Part shown: positions 50,835-59,807 of the stretch, one piece after another | How the letters are laid out: the number at the start of each line of letters is the position of its first letter | How positions within the stretch are numbered: position 1 is the stretch's first letter | Assembly (NCBI RefSeq): GCF_001429045.1 | Contig: NZ_LMHY01000027.1 | Location: 1 to 64,000, forward strand | From: Pseudomonas sp. Root71 | Lineage (GTDB): Bacteria; Pseudomonadota; Gammaproteobacteria; Pseudomonadales; Pseudomonadaceae | Length of the DNA: 64,000 nucleotides | Reading direction: 5' to 3' | Notes under the pieces: model-generated | The model's database searches: none | Told to the model about the DNA's origin: nothing | Seen by the model: the letters and a program-made list of their open reading frames with translations, nothing else | Program-made: the position numbers and the translations under genes

Positions 50835-51761
50835 TCACGGCCAGGGTGGTTCGTTCTGCCACAGCCGACGCAGGCTATCGAGTCGCTCCTGTTGAGTCCC
50901 GCCCGGCAGCGGCTGCATGGGCACGGCATCGGGGTGCTGCAGGCGTAGCCATATCCAGCCATCAAGTACCGGGCGCTCGCTGAAAGCCAGCGCCAGCCCT
51001 TCCTGCACATAGGTCCACAGACGAAGGAAATCGACACCGGTGGATCGGTTCCAGCGCCAGGCATGCTGTTCGAGCAGGCAGGTTTGCAGTTTTTCCTGCT
51101 GCCCGGCGCTTAGACTTTCCTCGACGGCCAACGGGCTGACCGCCAACCCCGGGTTGGACAAGCGCTGCCAGCCCTGACATCCCATCGCGCGGTCGCCCCA
51201 ACTACCGCCGAACCAGCGTAACTGGTGGATAGGCCCTAGCCAGCGACTCAGCTCAACGGCATCGCAGGCATCGAAAAAATAGCTGGCCGTGATTGGGTTG
51301 TAGTAATTCAAAAGGGCCCGGTGCAGACCAAGCGTGACCGTGAGCATGCGTCGCAAATGCGCCAGCAACAACGCAGTGCCGGCTTCACTGTGCATCAGCA
51401 ATCCGGGCCAGCGTTGTCCGTCGACGAAGCATAAATCGGCCAGTGCCGGGCAGGTGTGCAGATCGACCAGGACCGGCCCCTGTTCATGCAGCGCATGCCA
51501 CTCCGTACCTTCGAACAACCCGAAGCATCGGGCCTGGGCAAACATCTGCCGAAGTGTGACACCCGCCTGCGGCGTGCCCGGCACATCCAGCAACAGCCAC
51601 TGCGGGGGCGCCTCGGGCGTGCATGTGGCGATCATGCTCCAGAGCTCTGGCCAAGCTGCGTCGCCAGACGACAGGTACACAAAGCCTGTGCGCAATGGTT
51701 GAAACTGCCGCCACCGGGTAGCAGGCACAACATCAGCAATGGCTCCCCCGAACGCAACCAT
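50835..51761 (-). CDS. DUF4123 type VI secretion adaptor
   Basis: Up to 308 residues. The DUF4123 domain starts near FVYLSSGDAAWPELW (about residue 27) and runs to about residue 150, with a helical C-terminal half. DUF4123 proteins (Tap/Tec) load effectors onto VgrG. The ATG at 51761 overlaps vgrG by 130 bp. The alternatives TTG 51695 and GTG 51680, closer to the domain, also lie inside vgrG, so an overlap is unavoidable. No effector gene follows; the next gene is the convergent MATE gene. Confidence 0.78.
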   Translation of the reverse strand: MVAFGGAIADVVPATRWRQFQPLRTGFVYLSSGDAAWPELWSMIATCTPEAPPQWLLLDVPGTPQAGVTLRQMFAQARCFGLFEGTEWHALHEQGPVLVDLHTCPALADLCFVDGQRWPGLLMHSEAGTALLLAHLRRMLTVTLGLHRALLNYYNPITASYFFDACDAVELSRWLGPIHQLRWFGGSWGDRAMGCQGWQRLSNPGLAVSPLAVEESLSAGQQEKLQTCLLEQHAWRWNRSTGVDFLRLWTYVQEGLALAFSERPVLDGWIWLRLQHPDAVPMQPLPGGTQQERLDSLRRLWQNEPPWP

Positions 51762-52951
51762 TGCTCCACGCCCTCATGATGGGTGCAGCCCGGCTCGGGG
51801 GTGACAGCGTCCACCGCTTCAACCGTTGCCGGCGCATGCAGCACCCCGGTTATCTGCGGTTGATCGGGATCGCCCTCGAAAAAACTCACGACCAGCTCAG
51901 TTCCTTCCCGCAACGGCGATAACGTCGAGGCCTGCAACTGCCTGGCCAAGGGCAGCCAGCAATGACTGGGCGCCGCACCTTCGCCCTGATAAAGCCAGTC
52001 GAATTGCACCGGTACCGGCCTTGCCGGGTCGGGGCCGGGCTCATCGACCTCGACCACCCACGCCCGTTGCGGGCCATGCATCCTTGGTTGGACCGTCGCA
52101 CAGGGCGGCTCGATGGGTGCCGGCCACTGCAGGGTACGGGCCTGATTGTAGTAGGGCGTCGTTGTATCCTGGCTGCCCCAATGCTCAACGTGGGTCAGCA
52201 ACCAGAGCCGATTGCAATCGGCAGCCGGGTGACCGGACAACGGCATCAACCGACCGCTGCGCAAGGTCGTCAGGTCCGTCCGGCATTCGGCACTCTGCAG
52301 CGCTGTTCCACCGCGGCGCTGGCGTTCGAACTGCCGCACCGCCGGCCGTTCGCCTTCGCCGCGCAATACCGCAGGTTCGCCGGTTGGAAAATGCTGCCGG
52401 TCATCGCCAAACACCACACAGTGCCGGCGGGCCCCGTGTTCGAAGTGGTAGTGAAGCCCTTCCCGGGCGCACAGTCGCTGGAGAAATTGCAGGTCTGACT
52501 CTCGATATTGCGTGCAAAAATCCCGGGGTGGGTATTCGCCGCTTAGTTCCAGGCGTCGATCCATGCCGGTAATGCCGTGCTCCTTGAGCACCTGGTCGAG
52601 GATTTGTGGCACTGAACGGGCGCTGAAGATTCGTTGGCTGAAACGCTGGGCCAGGCAAGCCAGTCTTGGCCCCAGGCGCACCTGACAGAGCCGGGGTGCC
52701 GAGGCGTGATCGCGCTGGACGATTTCATGCAATTGTCCATGCACGTGACTTTCGGCTGGCCCGAAATGCAGGGAGGCCGGGCGGTACAGCAAACTGGCAA
52801 GGTCAAGCTCCGGGTCATCGATCAGCAGATTCAGGTCGAACACGAACGGCTCGCTGATGGCTTCTCTGCCGGTAAAGGCCAGGACCTCTAAGGAGTCGGG
52901 CAGACCTGCTACATCCAGACGAAATGAAGGTTCGCTGACTGGATTGAACAT
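51632..52951 (-). CDS. short VgrG-like type VI spike protein lacking the needle
   Basis: A 439-residue VgrG-related protein, against about 600-700 for full-length members. The gp27-like region (about 1-285) has LLYRPASLHFG and QYRESDLQFLQRLCAREGLH. The OB-fold gp5 region (about 300-385) has PVPVQFDWLYQGEG and LVVSFFEGDPDQPQITGVLH. After that a normal VgrG continues into gp5_C beta-helix repeats, but this one ends in a 55-residue tail with four cysteines (LMLCLLPGGGSFNHC, ALCTC). The tail overlaps the adaptor gene in another frame. No other T6SS genes are in the window. Confidence 0.82.
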   Translation of the reverse strand: MFNPVSEPSFRLDVAGLPDSLEVLAFTGREAISEPFVFDLNLLIDDPELDLASLLYRPASLHFGPAESHVHGQLHEIVQRDHASAPRLCQVRLGPRLACLAQRFSQRIFSARSVPQILDQVLKEHGITGMDRRLELSGEYPPRDFCTQYRESDLQFLQRLCAREGLHYHFEHGARRHCVVFGDDRQHFPTGEPAVLRGEGERPAVRQFERQRRGGTALQSAECRTDLTTLRSGRLMPLSGHPAADCNRLWLLTHVEHWGSQDTTTPYYNQARTLQWPAPIEPPCATVQPRMHGPQRAWVVEVDEPGPDPARPVPVQFDWLYQGEGAAPSHCWLPLARQLQASTLSPLREGTELVVSFFEGDPDQPQITGVLHAPATVEAVDAVTPEPGCTHHEGVEQWLRSGEPLLMLCLLPGGGSFNHCAQALCTCRLATQLGQSSGA

Positions 52952-53183
52952 CGGCGTTTCTCTACAGGAGGGGCGGCCGGGGATTCTCGCTGAGAGACAT
53001 GGCCGAGTAGAGTGCCGAAATACAAATTAGGAAATAACCTACGCGAAAAGAAGACCAAATGCGCTGGGTTGTCGAAGATGCTGGAAATTTCGTCTGGAAT
53101 AGAAGAATTGCCGCACCAGGTCATCTGAAATTTCCGCAGCGAACGGAAAATTTTCAGACAACCTGATGAGCGTGCCCCTTACC
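52952..53183. other. AT-richer gap between vgrG and speA
   Basis: 232 bp. It contains the vgrG promoter region (53000-53120, noticeably AT-rich) and the hairpin at 53124-53158. Confidence 0.5.
53124..53158 (-). terminator. imperfect hairpin downstream of speA
   Basis: TCTGAAATTTCCG and CGGAAAATTTTCAGA arms pair with one slip around a 7-nt loop, 26 bp past the speA stop codon. There is no T run. Confidence 0.55.
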
Positions 53184-55097
53184 TCAGGAAGACAGGTAAG
53201 ACGAACGGGTCAGCCCCAGACGCAAGGCATCGAGGAACTGCGTTCGCTCGGTGGCGCTGATGCGGGCACTGGCGCACTTGTCGCGGTAGTGGGTCATCAG
53301 TTCTTCCGGGGACAAGTGCACGTAACGCAGCATGTCTTCGATGGTGTCGTGGGTTTCGATACCGGCGTGGTACACGCTGCCGTCGGCGTTCTGGTAGATG
53401 TTCACCGAGTCGGTGTCACCGAACAGGTTGTGCATGTCGCCAAGAATTTCCTGGTAGGCACCGACCAGGAACACACCCAACAGGTAGTCCTCGCCTTCCT
53501 TCAGGGCATGCACCGGCAAACTGGTCTCGATGCTCTGCTCGTCGACGTACTGGTTGATCTTGCCGTCGGAGTCACAGGTCAGGTCTTGCAGCACCGCGCG
53601 ACGCAACGGCTCTTCGTCGAGACGGTGCAGCGGGATGATCGGCAGGACCTGGTCGATGGCCCAGGTGTCCGGCAGGCTCTGGAACACCGAGAAGTTGCAG
53701 ATGTACTTGTCGGCCAGCTTGTCGTTGAGTTCGTCCAGCACCTGGCGGTGGGAACGCTGGCGTGCCTTCAACGAGTTGTGCAGGCGACGGCAAACAGCGA
53801 AGTAGCATTGCTCGGCCAGGGCTTTCTCGGCCAGGGTCAGCTTTCCGTCGGCGTACTGGGAGGCAACATCACTCATGTAGTGTGTGGCGCGCCAGTAGGT
53901 TTCGGTAACCATTTCGATGTCGGTCGGACCCAGCAGGTCCACCAGCCACTGCACGGTTTCCGGCAGCGCTTCCTTGTTCTCGATCTGCGGCACGTCGTCG
54001 TTGTGTTTCTCGACGTCGGTCACCTGGATCACCAGCATGGCGTGGTGCGCGGTCAGGGAACGGCCGCTTTCGGAGAAGATATTCGGGTGCGGCAGGCTCT
54101 GCGCATCGCAGAACTCCTTGAGCATCCCGACCACGACACCGGCGTAATCGTCCATGTCGTAGTTGATCGAACTGGCGTTACGCGAGTGCGTACCGTCGTA
54201 GTCAACGCCCAGGCCACCGCCGACGTCGATGTGGTCCACCGGCAGGCCAAGGTTGCGCAACTCGCCGTAGTAACGGATCGCTTCCTTGAAGCCGTGCTGG
54301 TAGTCCGCCAGGTTGGCGATCTGCGAACCCATGTGGAAGTGCAGCAGGCGAATGCCCTGGTCCAGGCCGGCCGCACGGAAACGCTCGACCACCGACAGCA
54401 GTTGCGCCGCCGACAGACCGAACTTGGATTTCTCGCCGCCGGTGTCCGCCCACTTGCTCGAGGCCAGGGATGACAGGCGCACGCGCAGGCCGACCTGCGG
54501 CTTGACCTTGAGCGAGTTGGCTTCTTCGATCACCAGGCCGACTTCGGATTCTTTCTCGATCACGATGAACACGTTGTGGCCGAGCTTCTGGCCCATCAAC
54601 GCCAGGCGAATGAATTCGCGGTCCTTATAGCCGTTGCAGACAATGGTGCCGCCCTTCGGCGCCAATGCCAGCACTGCCAGCAGCTCAGGCTTGGAGCCGG
54701 CTTCCAGGCCGATGGAAACGTTCTGGGTAGCGATGATGTTCTCGATCACCGCTTCCTGCTGGTTCACCTTGATTGGGTACAGCGCGGTGTATTTGCTCTG
54801 GTATTCCAGACGCTCGATGTTCGAATCGAACGCGCCGGTCAGCTGACGCACGCGGTCTTGCAGGATGTCCGGGAAACGGACCAGCAACGGCAAGGACAGG
54901 CCGCTTTTGCGCAGCTGGTCGACTTGCTCGTACAGGTCGATAGGCGAGCTGCTCGGACCGTTCGGACGAACTTCGACGCGACCGGCGTCATTGATCGCGA
55001 AATACCCGGCCCCCCAATGGCGAATCCCGTAAACACTGCGGCTGTCCGCAACTGTCCATTGGCTGCCATCGTCTTTGCGTGTGCGTCGTACGGACAT
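53184..55097 (-). CDS. speA: biosynthetic arginine decarboxylase
   Basis: A 637-residue fold-III PLP decarboxylase that converts arginine to agmatine for putrescine synthesis. The PLP lysine is in LYPIKVNQQEAV, the barrel motif in HFHMGSQIANLADY and DVGGGLGVDYDGTHS, and the C-terminal active-site region in DLTCDSDGKINQYV. Full length for SpeA. Order speA-yciH-Nudix-DUF2333 matches P. aeruginosa PA4839-PA4842. Confidence 0.96.
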   Translation of the reverse strand: MSVRRTRKDDGSQWTVADSRSVYGIRHWGAGYFAINDAGRVEVRPNGPSSSPIDLYEQVDQLRKSGLSLPLLVRFPDILQDRVRQLTGAFDSNIERLEYQSKYTALYPIKVNQQEAVIENIIATQNVSIGLEAGSKPELLAVLALAPKGGTIVCNGYKDREFIRLALMGQKLGHNVFIVIEKESEVGLVIEEANSLKVKPQVGLRVRLSSLASSKWADTGGEKSKFGLSAAQLLSVVERFRAAGLDQGIRLLHFHMGSQIANLADYQHGFKEAIRYYGELRNLGLPVDHIDVGGGLGVDYDGTHSRNASSINYDMDDYAGVVVGMLKEFCDAQSLPHPNIFSESGRSLTAHHAMLVIQVTDVEKHNDDVPQIENKEALPETVQWLVDLLGPTDIEMVTETYWRATHYMSDVASQYADGKLTLAEKALAEQCYFAVCRRLHNSLKARQRSHRQVLDELNDKLADKYICNFSVFQSLPDTWAIDQVLPIIPLHRLDEEPLRRAVLQDLTCDSDGKINQYVDEQSIETSLPVHALKEGEDYLLGVFLVGAYQEILGDMHNLFGDTDSVNIYQNADGSVYHAGIETHDTIEDMLRYVHLSPEELMTHYRDKCASARISATERTQFLDALRLGLTRSSYLSS

Positions 55098-55231
55098 CGA
55101 AGTCCCCTATAAAGAAGTCATAGTGCGTCGCCTGGGTTCAGGCCGGCGCAGTCTAAAGAATGAAAATGACGGTTCGTCAACGAGGCAATAGACCCCGCCG
55201 ACCGCAGTGAGTTTAGATACCGGTCATGAAC

Positions 55232-55314
55232 AGGCTCTGTGAAAACCATGTAGACTATGCCGGACCTGAATGTCATCAGGACCGGATCAAGCCGCAGGTG
55301 GTTTTCACAGAGGC
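55232..55314. repeat. inverted-repeat element / structured RNA between speA and yciH
   Basis: Arms CTCTGTGAAAACCA (55235-55248) and the exact complement (55299-55312), extendable to about 17 bp with one mismatch, flank a 50-bp core. The core has a second nested inverted repeat (CCGG-A-CCTGA ... TCAGG-A-CCGG, about 55261-55285). It ends 5 bp before the yciH stop codon. It could be a terminator, a small RNA or a MITE-like insertion. Confidence 0.7.
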
Positions 55315-55316
55315 TG

Positions 55317-55688
55317 CTAGCCGCCGGACTTCTTCGCCTTGAAACCGAGCTTGATCAGTTCTGCCAAGAGTAGCTCGACATGATCGCCCTGGATTTCGAT
55401 GACACCGTCTTTCAGCGCCCCACCGGTACCGCAACGTTTCTTCAACGTCGTGGCCAGGTCCTTGAGCGCGTCTTCAGCCAACGGCACGCCGGTGATGGTG
55501 GTCACCGTCTTGCCGCCACGGCCCTTGCTTTCGCGACGCACGCGAGCGATGCCGTCGCCGGCCGGGATAACGGTCTGTTTGCAGATGCAGGCGTCCACCG
55601 GCTTACTGCATTCCGGGCAATGACGACCTGCGTCGGTGGAAAATACCAGGCCGCCCAAGGCGGCGAAGGATGCGGCTTTTTTGGCCAC
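55317..55688 (-). CDS. yciH: SUI1/eIF1-family translation factor YciH
   Basis: A 123-residue protein. The N-terminal zinc-ribbon-like part has CPECSKPVDACIC, and the SUI1 domain carries GRGGKTVTTITGVPL, KKRCGTGGALKDGVIEIQGD and LIKLGFKAKKSGG. YciH is the bacterial eIF1 homologue, affecting initiation fidelity and stress translation. The start is taken as GTG 55688 because GAGGA lies 7 nt upstream; an ATG at 55727 is in frame but poorly placed. Confidence 0.92.
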   Translation of the reverse strand: MAKKAASFAALGGLVFSTDAGRHCPECSKPVDACICKQTVIPAGDGIARVRRESKGRGGKTVTTITGVPLAEDALKDLATTLKKRCGTGGALKDGVIEIQGDHVELLLAELIKLGFKAKKSGG

Positions 55689-55796
55689 CGGCAATCCTCT
55701 TCGGAGGACAAAGACTGGTCGCAGCACTTGGGAAGGCTATCGACCGCGAAGCCCCACTCAGGCAGGGGCAGCGCTACTGAAACGGTACGACTCTTT

Positions 55797-55885
55797 GTAG
55801 GAGCTGACGAGTGCAACGAGGCTGCGATCTTTTGATTTCGACGCGAAAGCAAAGTCAAAAGATCGCAGCCTGCGGCAGCTCCTAC
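55797..55885. repeat. long inverted repeat (GTAGGAGCTGCCGAAGG family), copy 3
   Basis: Diverged arms: the left has GAGCTGACGAGTGCAACGAG in place of the usual AAGG core, and the right is near-consensus. It lies between the Nudix and yciH genes, both on the minus strand. Confidence 0.85.
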
Positions 55886-55931
55886 AACGGGCAATGCCGG
55901 TTCAGCTTGAAAAGGTCGCGCAGTGTAACGG

Positions 55932-55963
55932 CAAAAACGCCGATTGCTAAGAGCCAATCGGCG
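55932..55963 (-). terminator. rho-independent terminator after Nudix
   Basis: A perfect 9-bp stem (CGCCGATTG) with an 8-nt loop, followed on the minus strand by TTTTTG. It lies 6 bp beyond the Nudix stop codon. Confidence 0.9.
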
Positions 55964-55968
55964 CCAAT

Positions 55969-56526
55969 TTATAGCTGTTTTGCGACGTCGATCCGGCGTG
56001 AGCGCAAATAGCGCTTCAACGCTGCCAGAGAGTCCGGGCAATAAGGCTTTTGCTCGATTTCCAGCATGACCTGATCGACGGGGATAAAGCGCGCTTCGAG
56101 CACCTCTTCGGGTTGCAGGATCAACGGTCCGTCCCATACCGCTGAAAACGCCGAACACCACAGGCGATTGCCGGTGTCCTCGAAGAAAAAGTGGTCATGG
56201 GCAGTCAGCTCCACGCCACTTACGCCCAGCTCTTCCTCCAGCTCCCTTGCCGCCGACTCGGCGTAGGTTTCACTGGCGAGCACCATGCCCCCCGCCGCCA
56301 CGTCCCAGTAACCGGGATAGATCGCCTTGCTCAGGGTGCGTCGGTGTACGCACAGTTCGCCAGCGGAGTTGAACAACATAATGTAGGTGCCGCGCCCGAT
56401 CAGCCCGCGCTCGCGCAAATCGGAACGGACCAGGGCTCCGAGCAGGTTGTCCTGTTCGTCGACCCAGGCGATCTGTTCGGCATCGGAGGCCGCACGGTGC
56501 GCGGCTTCCCTGGCGTTATCGACCAT
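55969..56526 (-). CDS. Nudix hydrolase (YfcD-like)
   Basis: A 185-residue Nudix protein. The box is complete in GGMVLASETYAESAARELEE followed by ELG. The N-terminal extension WVDEQDNLLGALVRSDLRER is as in YfcD and IPP-isomerase-like members. The substrate is unknown. It starts 3 bp after the DUF2333 gene and is co-transcribed with it. Confidence 0.92.
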   Translation of the reverse strand: MVDNAREAAHRAASDAEQIAWVDEQDNLLGALVRSDLRERGLIGRGTYIMLFNSAGELCVHRRTLSKAIYPGYWDVAAGGMVLASETYAESAARELEEELGVSGVELTAHDHFFFEDTGNRLWCSAFSAVWDGPLILQPEEVLEARFIPVDQVMLEIEQKPYCPDSLAALKRYLRSRRIDVAKQL

Positions 56527-56529
56527 GAC

Positions 56530-57597
56530 TCAGCCCTGATTGAGCAATTGGCGCAAATCGATCACCGCGGCGTTGGCCCGGGAAATGTAGTTGGCCATGA
56601 CCAGCGAGTGGTTGGCCAATACGCCGAAGCCGCTGCCGTTGAGGATCATCGGGCTCCACACCGGCTCCTGCGACGCTTCCAGTTCACGAATGATCTGGCG
56701 CACGCTGACCGTGGCGTTCTTCTTGGCCAGCACATCGGCGAAGTCGACTTCGATGGCGCGCAACAAGTGCGACAAGGCCCAGGCCTGGCCGCGAGCTTCG
56801 TAGAACACGTTGTCGATCTGCAGCCATGGGGTTTCGACGATTTCCTCATCGACTTGCGGCGCCACACCCGGCGTCACCACCTCGGTTTTCAGCGCAGTGT
56901 TGAGCTTGACCCGGCCCACACTGGCCGACAGCCGTTGCGACAGCGAGCCCAGACGGGTGCCGACGTCACCCAGCCAGTTGTTCAGGTTGTCGGCGCGGGC
57001 ATAGAACAACGCGCTCTTCTGGTTTGGATCGGACAGGCGCGCCTGATAGCGGCTCAGGGAATTAATGCCTTCCTGGTACTCGGACTCACTGGATGGCAGC
57101 ACCCAGCTCTTGTTGTCGAAGTTGAAACGCGGCTCGGCCTTGGCCAGGTCAGCGTCTTCAGCCGACTGCGACTGCGAACGGGCGAAGTCTTTACGCAGTG
57201 CCCGGCTCAGGTCACGGACCTGCACCAGCACGCCATATTCCCAGCTCGGCATGTTGTCCATCCACAGGCCTGGCGGGAATCGGTCGTTGGAAATATAGCC
57301 GCCTGGCTTGGTCAGCAAGGTGCCGGCGACGGTCTTGAGGGTTTCCACCGTGGTGTAGCCGACGACCATCTGCTTGCCTTCTTTCTCGGCCGCCAGTTGC
57401 GCGGTTTGCTGGACCGGGAACAGCGCCGGCTCCTGGCTCCAGTACCAGCCCAGGACACTCGCCACCAACAGGTAGATGCCCAGCAGAGTGGCCAGCGCCC
57501 GGCTGAACAACAGACCACCCAGATAACTGCGGGTCTCCGACTTCGGTTCAGCGGCACGTTCAGGCGCACTGTCTGTGCGGTTCTTCCAGTCCAGCAT
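56530..57597 (-). CDS. DUF2333 inner-membrane protein
   Basis: A 355-residue protein with one transmembrane helix at about residues 33-51 (ALATLLGIYLLVASVLG), leaving a large periplasmic C-terminal domain. The family DUF2333 is conserved in pseudomonads; function unknown. It is the first gene of the DUF2333-Nudix operon, divergent from gcbA. Confidence 0.9.
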   Translation of the reverse strand: MLDWKNRTDSAPERAAEPKSETRSYLGGLLFSRALATLLGIYLLVASVLGWYWSQEPALFPVQQTAQLAAEKEGKQMVVGYTTVETLKTVAGTLLTKPGGYISNDRFPPGLWMDNMPSWEYGVLVQVRDLSRALRKDFARSQSQSAEDADLAKAEPRFNFDNKSWVLPSSESEYQEGINSLSRYQARLSDPNQKSALFYARADNLNNWLGDVGTRLGSLSQRLSASVGRVKLNTALKTEVVTPGVAPQVDEEIVETPWLQIDNVFYEARGQAWALSHLLRAIEVDFADVLAKKNATVSVRQIIRELEASQEPVWSPMILNGSGFGVLANHSLVMANYISRANAAVIDLRQLLNQG

Positions 57598-58084
57598 GGC
57601 GATTTCCTTTCAAGCTCTTGAGTTCAACGGTTCGACCACAACCATACAACAACGTGCCTTGGCCCGGCACCCGCCATCGCACCGATGCGAAAAATTACCG
57701 GGCTTGCAGATCAAAGGAGTACCTGTGCAGCCGACGACGTCGCGACCATCGAAATCCCCCCCTAATGGTTTGGATTGCCACCCTAAGGGAATCCCCGACC
57801 CTCTGAAATCCAAAAAACCAGACCGATCAGCACCGGTAAAAAATCATCAATGACCAGTTGTCAGCTGCTCGCCCATTTCCGCCCCGCACCCGCCAAGTGC
57901 CCTGATTCAAGCACTATGCCCCTTGCGAACCGCGACTTGAAAGACTCGAACAAGACCGATCAGTCACAAACTGAATGAAGTCACATTGCAGATTATTGAC
58001 GTACAGCACTCATGCAATGGATAAGTGGTGCTAGCATAGAGCCACCACTCGACCTCAGTGTGCACCCTAACTAGTAGTCAGGAT
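57598..58084. promoter_or_regulatory. 487-bp divergent region between DUF2333 and the diguanylate cyclase
   Basis: Candidate promoter for the cyclase: TTGACG (57996-58001), a 17-bp spacer and GGATAA (58019-58024). A perfect 7-bp hairpin (AGTGGTG ... CACCACT, 58024-58049) lies just after it, in the leader. A 42-codon GTG ORF (57725-57853) with AGGAG upstream is possible but unsupported. Confidence 0.5.
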
Positions 58085-59755
58085 ATGACCGAGCCAGAAG
58101 ATCCCAGCCGCGAGCGCCTCAAGCACCACTTTGCCCAGCGGGTAATTCATCAGGCTCGTCAGATTCTTGAGATATGGCAGCGCCTGCAACGCAGTGAGTG
58201 GTCCACCGCCGACCTTTCGGAACTGAGCGAGGCCAATCTGCGCCTGCTGCGTTTCGCCGAGCGCTTCGAACAACCGGAACACACGCAACTGGCACGCTAC
58301 ATCGGTCAGTCCCTTGAGGCAGTCGACGCCAATCGCGGACGCCTGAGCAGCGGCCTGATCACCGATCTCAATCGCTTGATGCAGCGCCTGTCACGCACCG
58401 GCCTGCGCCATGGCGACCAACTCGATCAAACCTTCCTGCCGCCGCTGCGCAAGCCCATCTACGTGATGCTGCAGGATCACGACCGTGCCGAGCGCCTGGC
58501 CAAGCAACTGGAATTCTTCGGCCTCAGCGCCCAGTCCCTGGACAGCGTAGACGCGTTTCGCTCATCGATGGTCGAGCGCCTGCCGGCGGCGATTGTCATG
58601 GACGTGGACTTCAGTGGCACCGGCGTCGGCCTGAAACTGGCCGCCGAAGCCCAGGAAGGCCTCGATCATCAACTGCCACTGCTGTTCTTCAGCCTGCACG
58701 AAACCGACACTCCGACCCGCCTGGCAGCCGTGCGCGCCGGCGGCCAGGAATTCCTCACCGGCACCCTCGAAGCGTCGAGCCTGCTGGAGAAGATCGAGGT
58801 CCTGACCTGCGTCGCCCAGTACGAGCCTTATAAAGTACTGATCATCGACGACTCCCGCGCCCAGGCCTTGCACACCGAGCGCTTGCTCAACAGCGCAGGG
58901 ATCGTCACCCGCACCTTGATCGAGCCAATCCAGGCGATGGCCGAACTGGCGGATTTCCAGCCGGACCTGATCATCCTCGACATGTACATGCCGGCCTGCA
59001 CCGGTACGGAACTGGCCAAGGTCATTCGCCATAACGACCGTTACGTCAGCGTGCCGATCATTTACCTGTCAGCCGAAGACGACCTGGACAAACAACTCGA
59101 CGCCATGAGCGAAGGCGGCGATGACTTCCTGACCAAACCGATCAAGCCCCGGCACCTGATCACCACCGTGCGCAATCGTGCGGCCCGGGCACGCAACCTC
59201 AAGGCACGGATGGTCCGCGACAGCCTCACCGGGTTGTACAACCACACGCACATCCTGCAATTGCTCGAAGACTGCTCGTTCCGCGCCCGCCGCGAAAGCA
59301 AGCCGCTGAGCTTTGCCATGCTCGACATCGACCACTTCAAACGGGTCAACGACAGCCACGGCCACCCCATGGGCGACCGGGTGATCAAGAGCCTGGCGCT
59401 GTTTCTCAAGCAACGCCTGCGCAAAACCGACTTCATCGGCCGCTACGGTGGCGAAGAATTCGCCATCGTCATGCCGGACACCGATATCGAAGCGGCCTAC
59501 AACGTGCTCGATGAAATCCGTCAGCGCTTTGCCGAGATTCACTACCCCGCGCAACCCGAGGATCTGTGGTGCACCTTCAGCGCCGGAGTGGTTGAGCTTT
59601 GCGAAAGCTCCGACAGCCTGATGATGGCCAGCCAGGCGGACGAAGCGCTGTACCGCGCCAAACACGGCGGACGCAATCGCGTCCAGGCGGCCCGGACATC
59701 AAAGCAAAGTGCCACTTTTTTATCGGAATCGACCGATACGGTCATAAGCCTGTAA
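58085..59755 (+). CDS. gcbA: diguanylate cyclase with two receiver domains (GcbA-like)
   Basis: A 556-residue protein. After a helical N-terminus come a degenerate receiver (about 125-245), a complete receiver (about 250-370, LIIDDSRAQA, DLIILDMYMPACTG, KPIK) and a GGDEF domain (about 385-535, RDSLTGLYN, GRYGGEEF). The inhibitory I-site RKTD precedes GGEEF by five residues. It makes cyclic di-GMP. The position equals PA4843 (GcbA), which promotes attachment. ATG 58085 was chosen over GTG 58058 by family N-terminus; its ribosome-binding site is weak. Confidence 0.9.
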   Translation: MTEPEDPSRERLKHHFAQRVIHQARQILEIWQRLQRSEWSTADLSELSEANLRLLRFAERFEQPEHTQLARYIGQSLEAVDANRGRLSSGLITDLNRLMQRLSRTGLRHGDQLDQTFLPPLRKPIYVMLQDHDRAERLAKQLEFFGLSAQSLDSVDAFRSSMVERLPAAIVMDVDFSGTGVGLKLAAEAQEGLDHQLPLLFFSLHETDTPTRLAAVRAGGQEFLTGTLEASSLLEKIEVLTCVAQYEPYKVLIIDDSRAQALHTERLLNSAGIVTRTLIEPIQAMAELADFQPDLIILDMYMPACTGTELAKVIRHNDRYVSVPIIYLSAEDDLDKQLDAMSEGGDDFLTKPIKPRHLITTVRNRAARARNLKARMVRDSLTGLYNHTHILQLLEDCSFRARRESKPLSFAMLDIDHFKRVNDSHGHPMGDRVIKSLALFLKQRLRKTDFIGRYGGEEFAIVMPDTDIEAAYNVLDEIRQRFAEIHYPAQPEDLWCTFSAGVVELCESSDSLMMASQADEALYRAKHGGRNRVQAARTSKQSATFLSESTDTVISL

Positions 59756-59807
59756 CAGAAACGCAATAACTTCAGGCGCTTACCATTTCTGCCGTTGGTA
59801 GTCCGTG

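Noticed and set aside
57725..57853. 42-codon ORF with GTG start and AGGAG upstream
   Set aside because: Proline/lysine-rich with untypical codon use and no recognisable domain; kept only as a remark because the ribosome-binding site is good.
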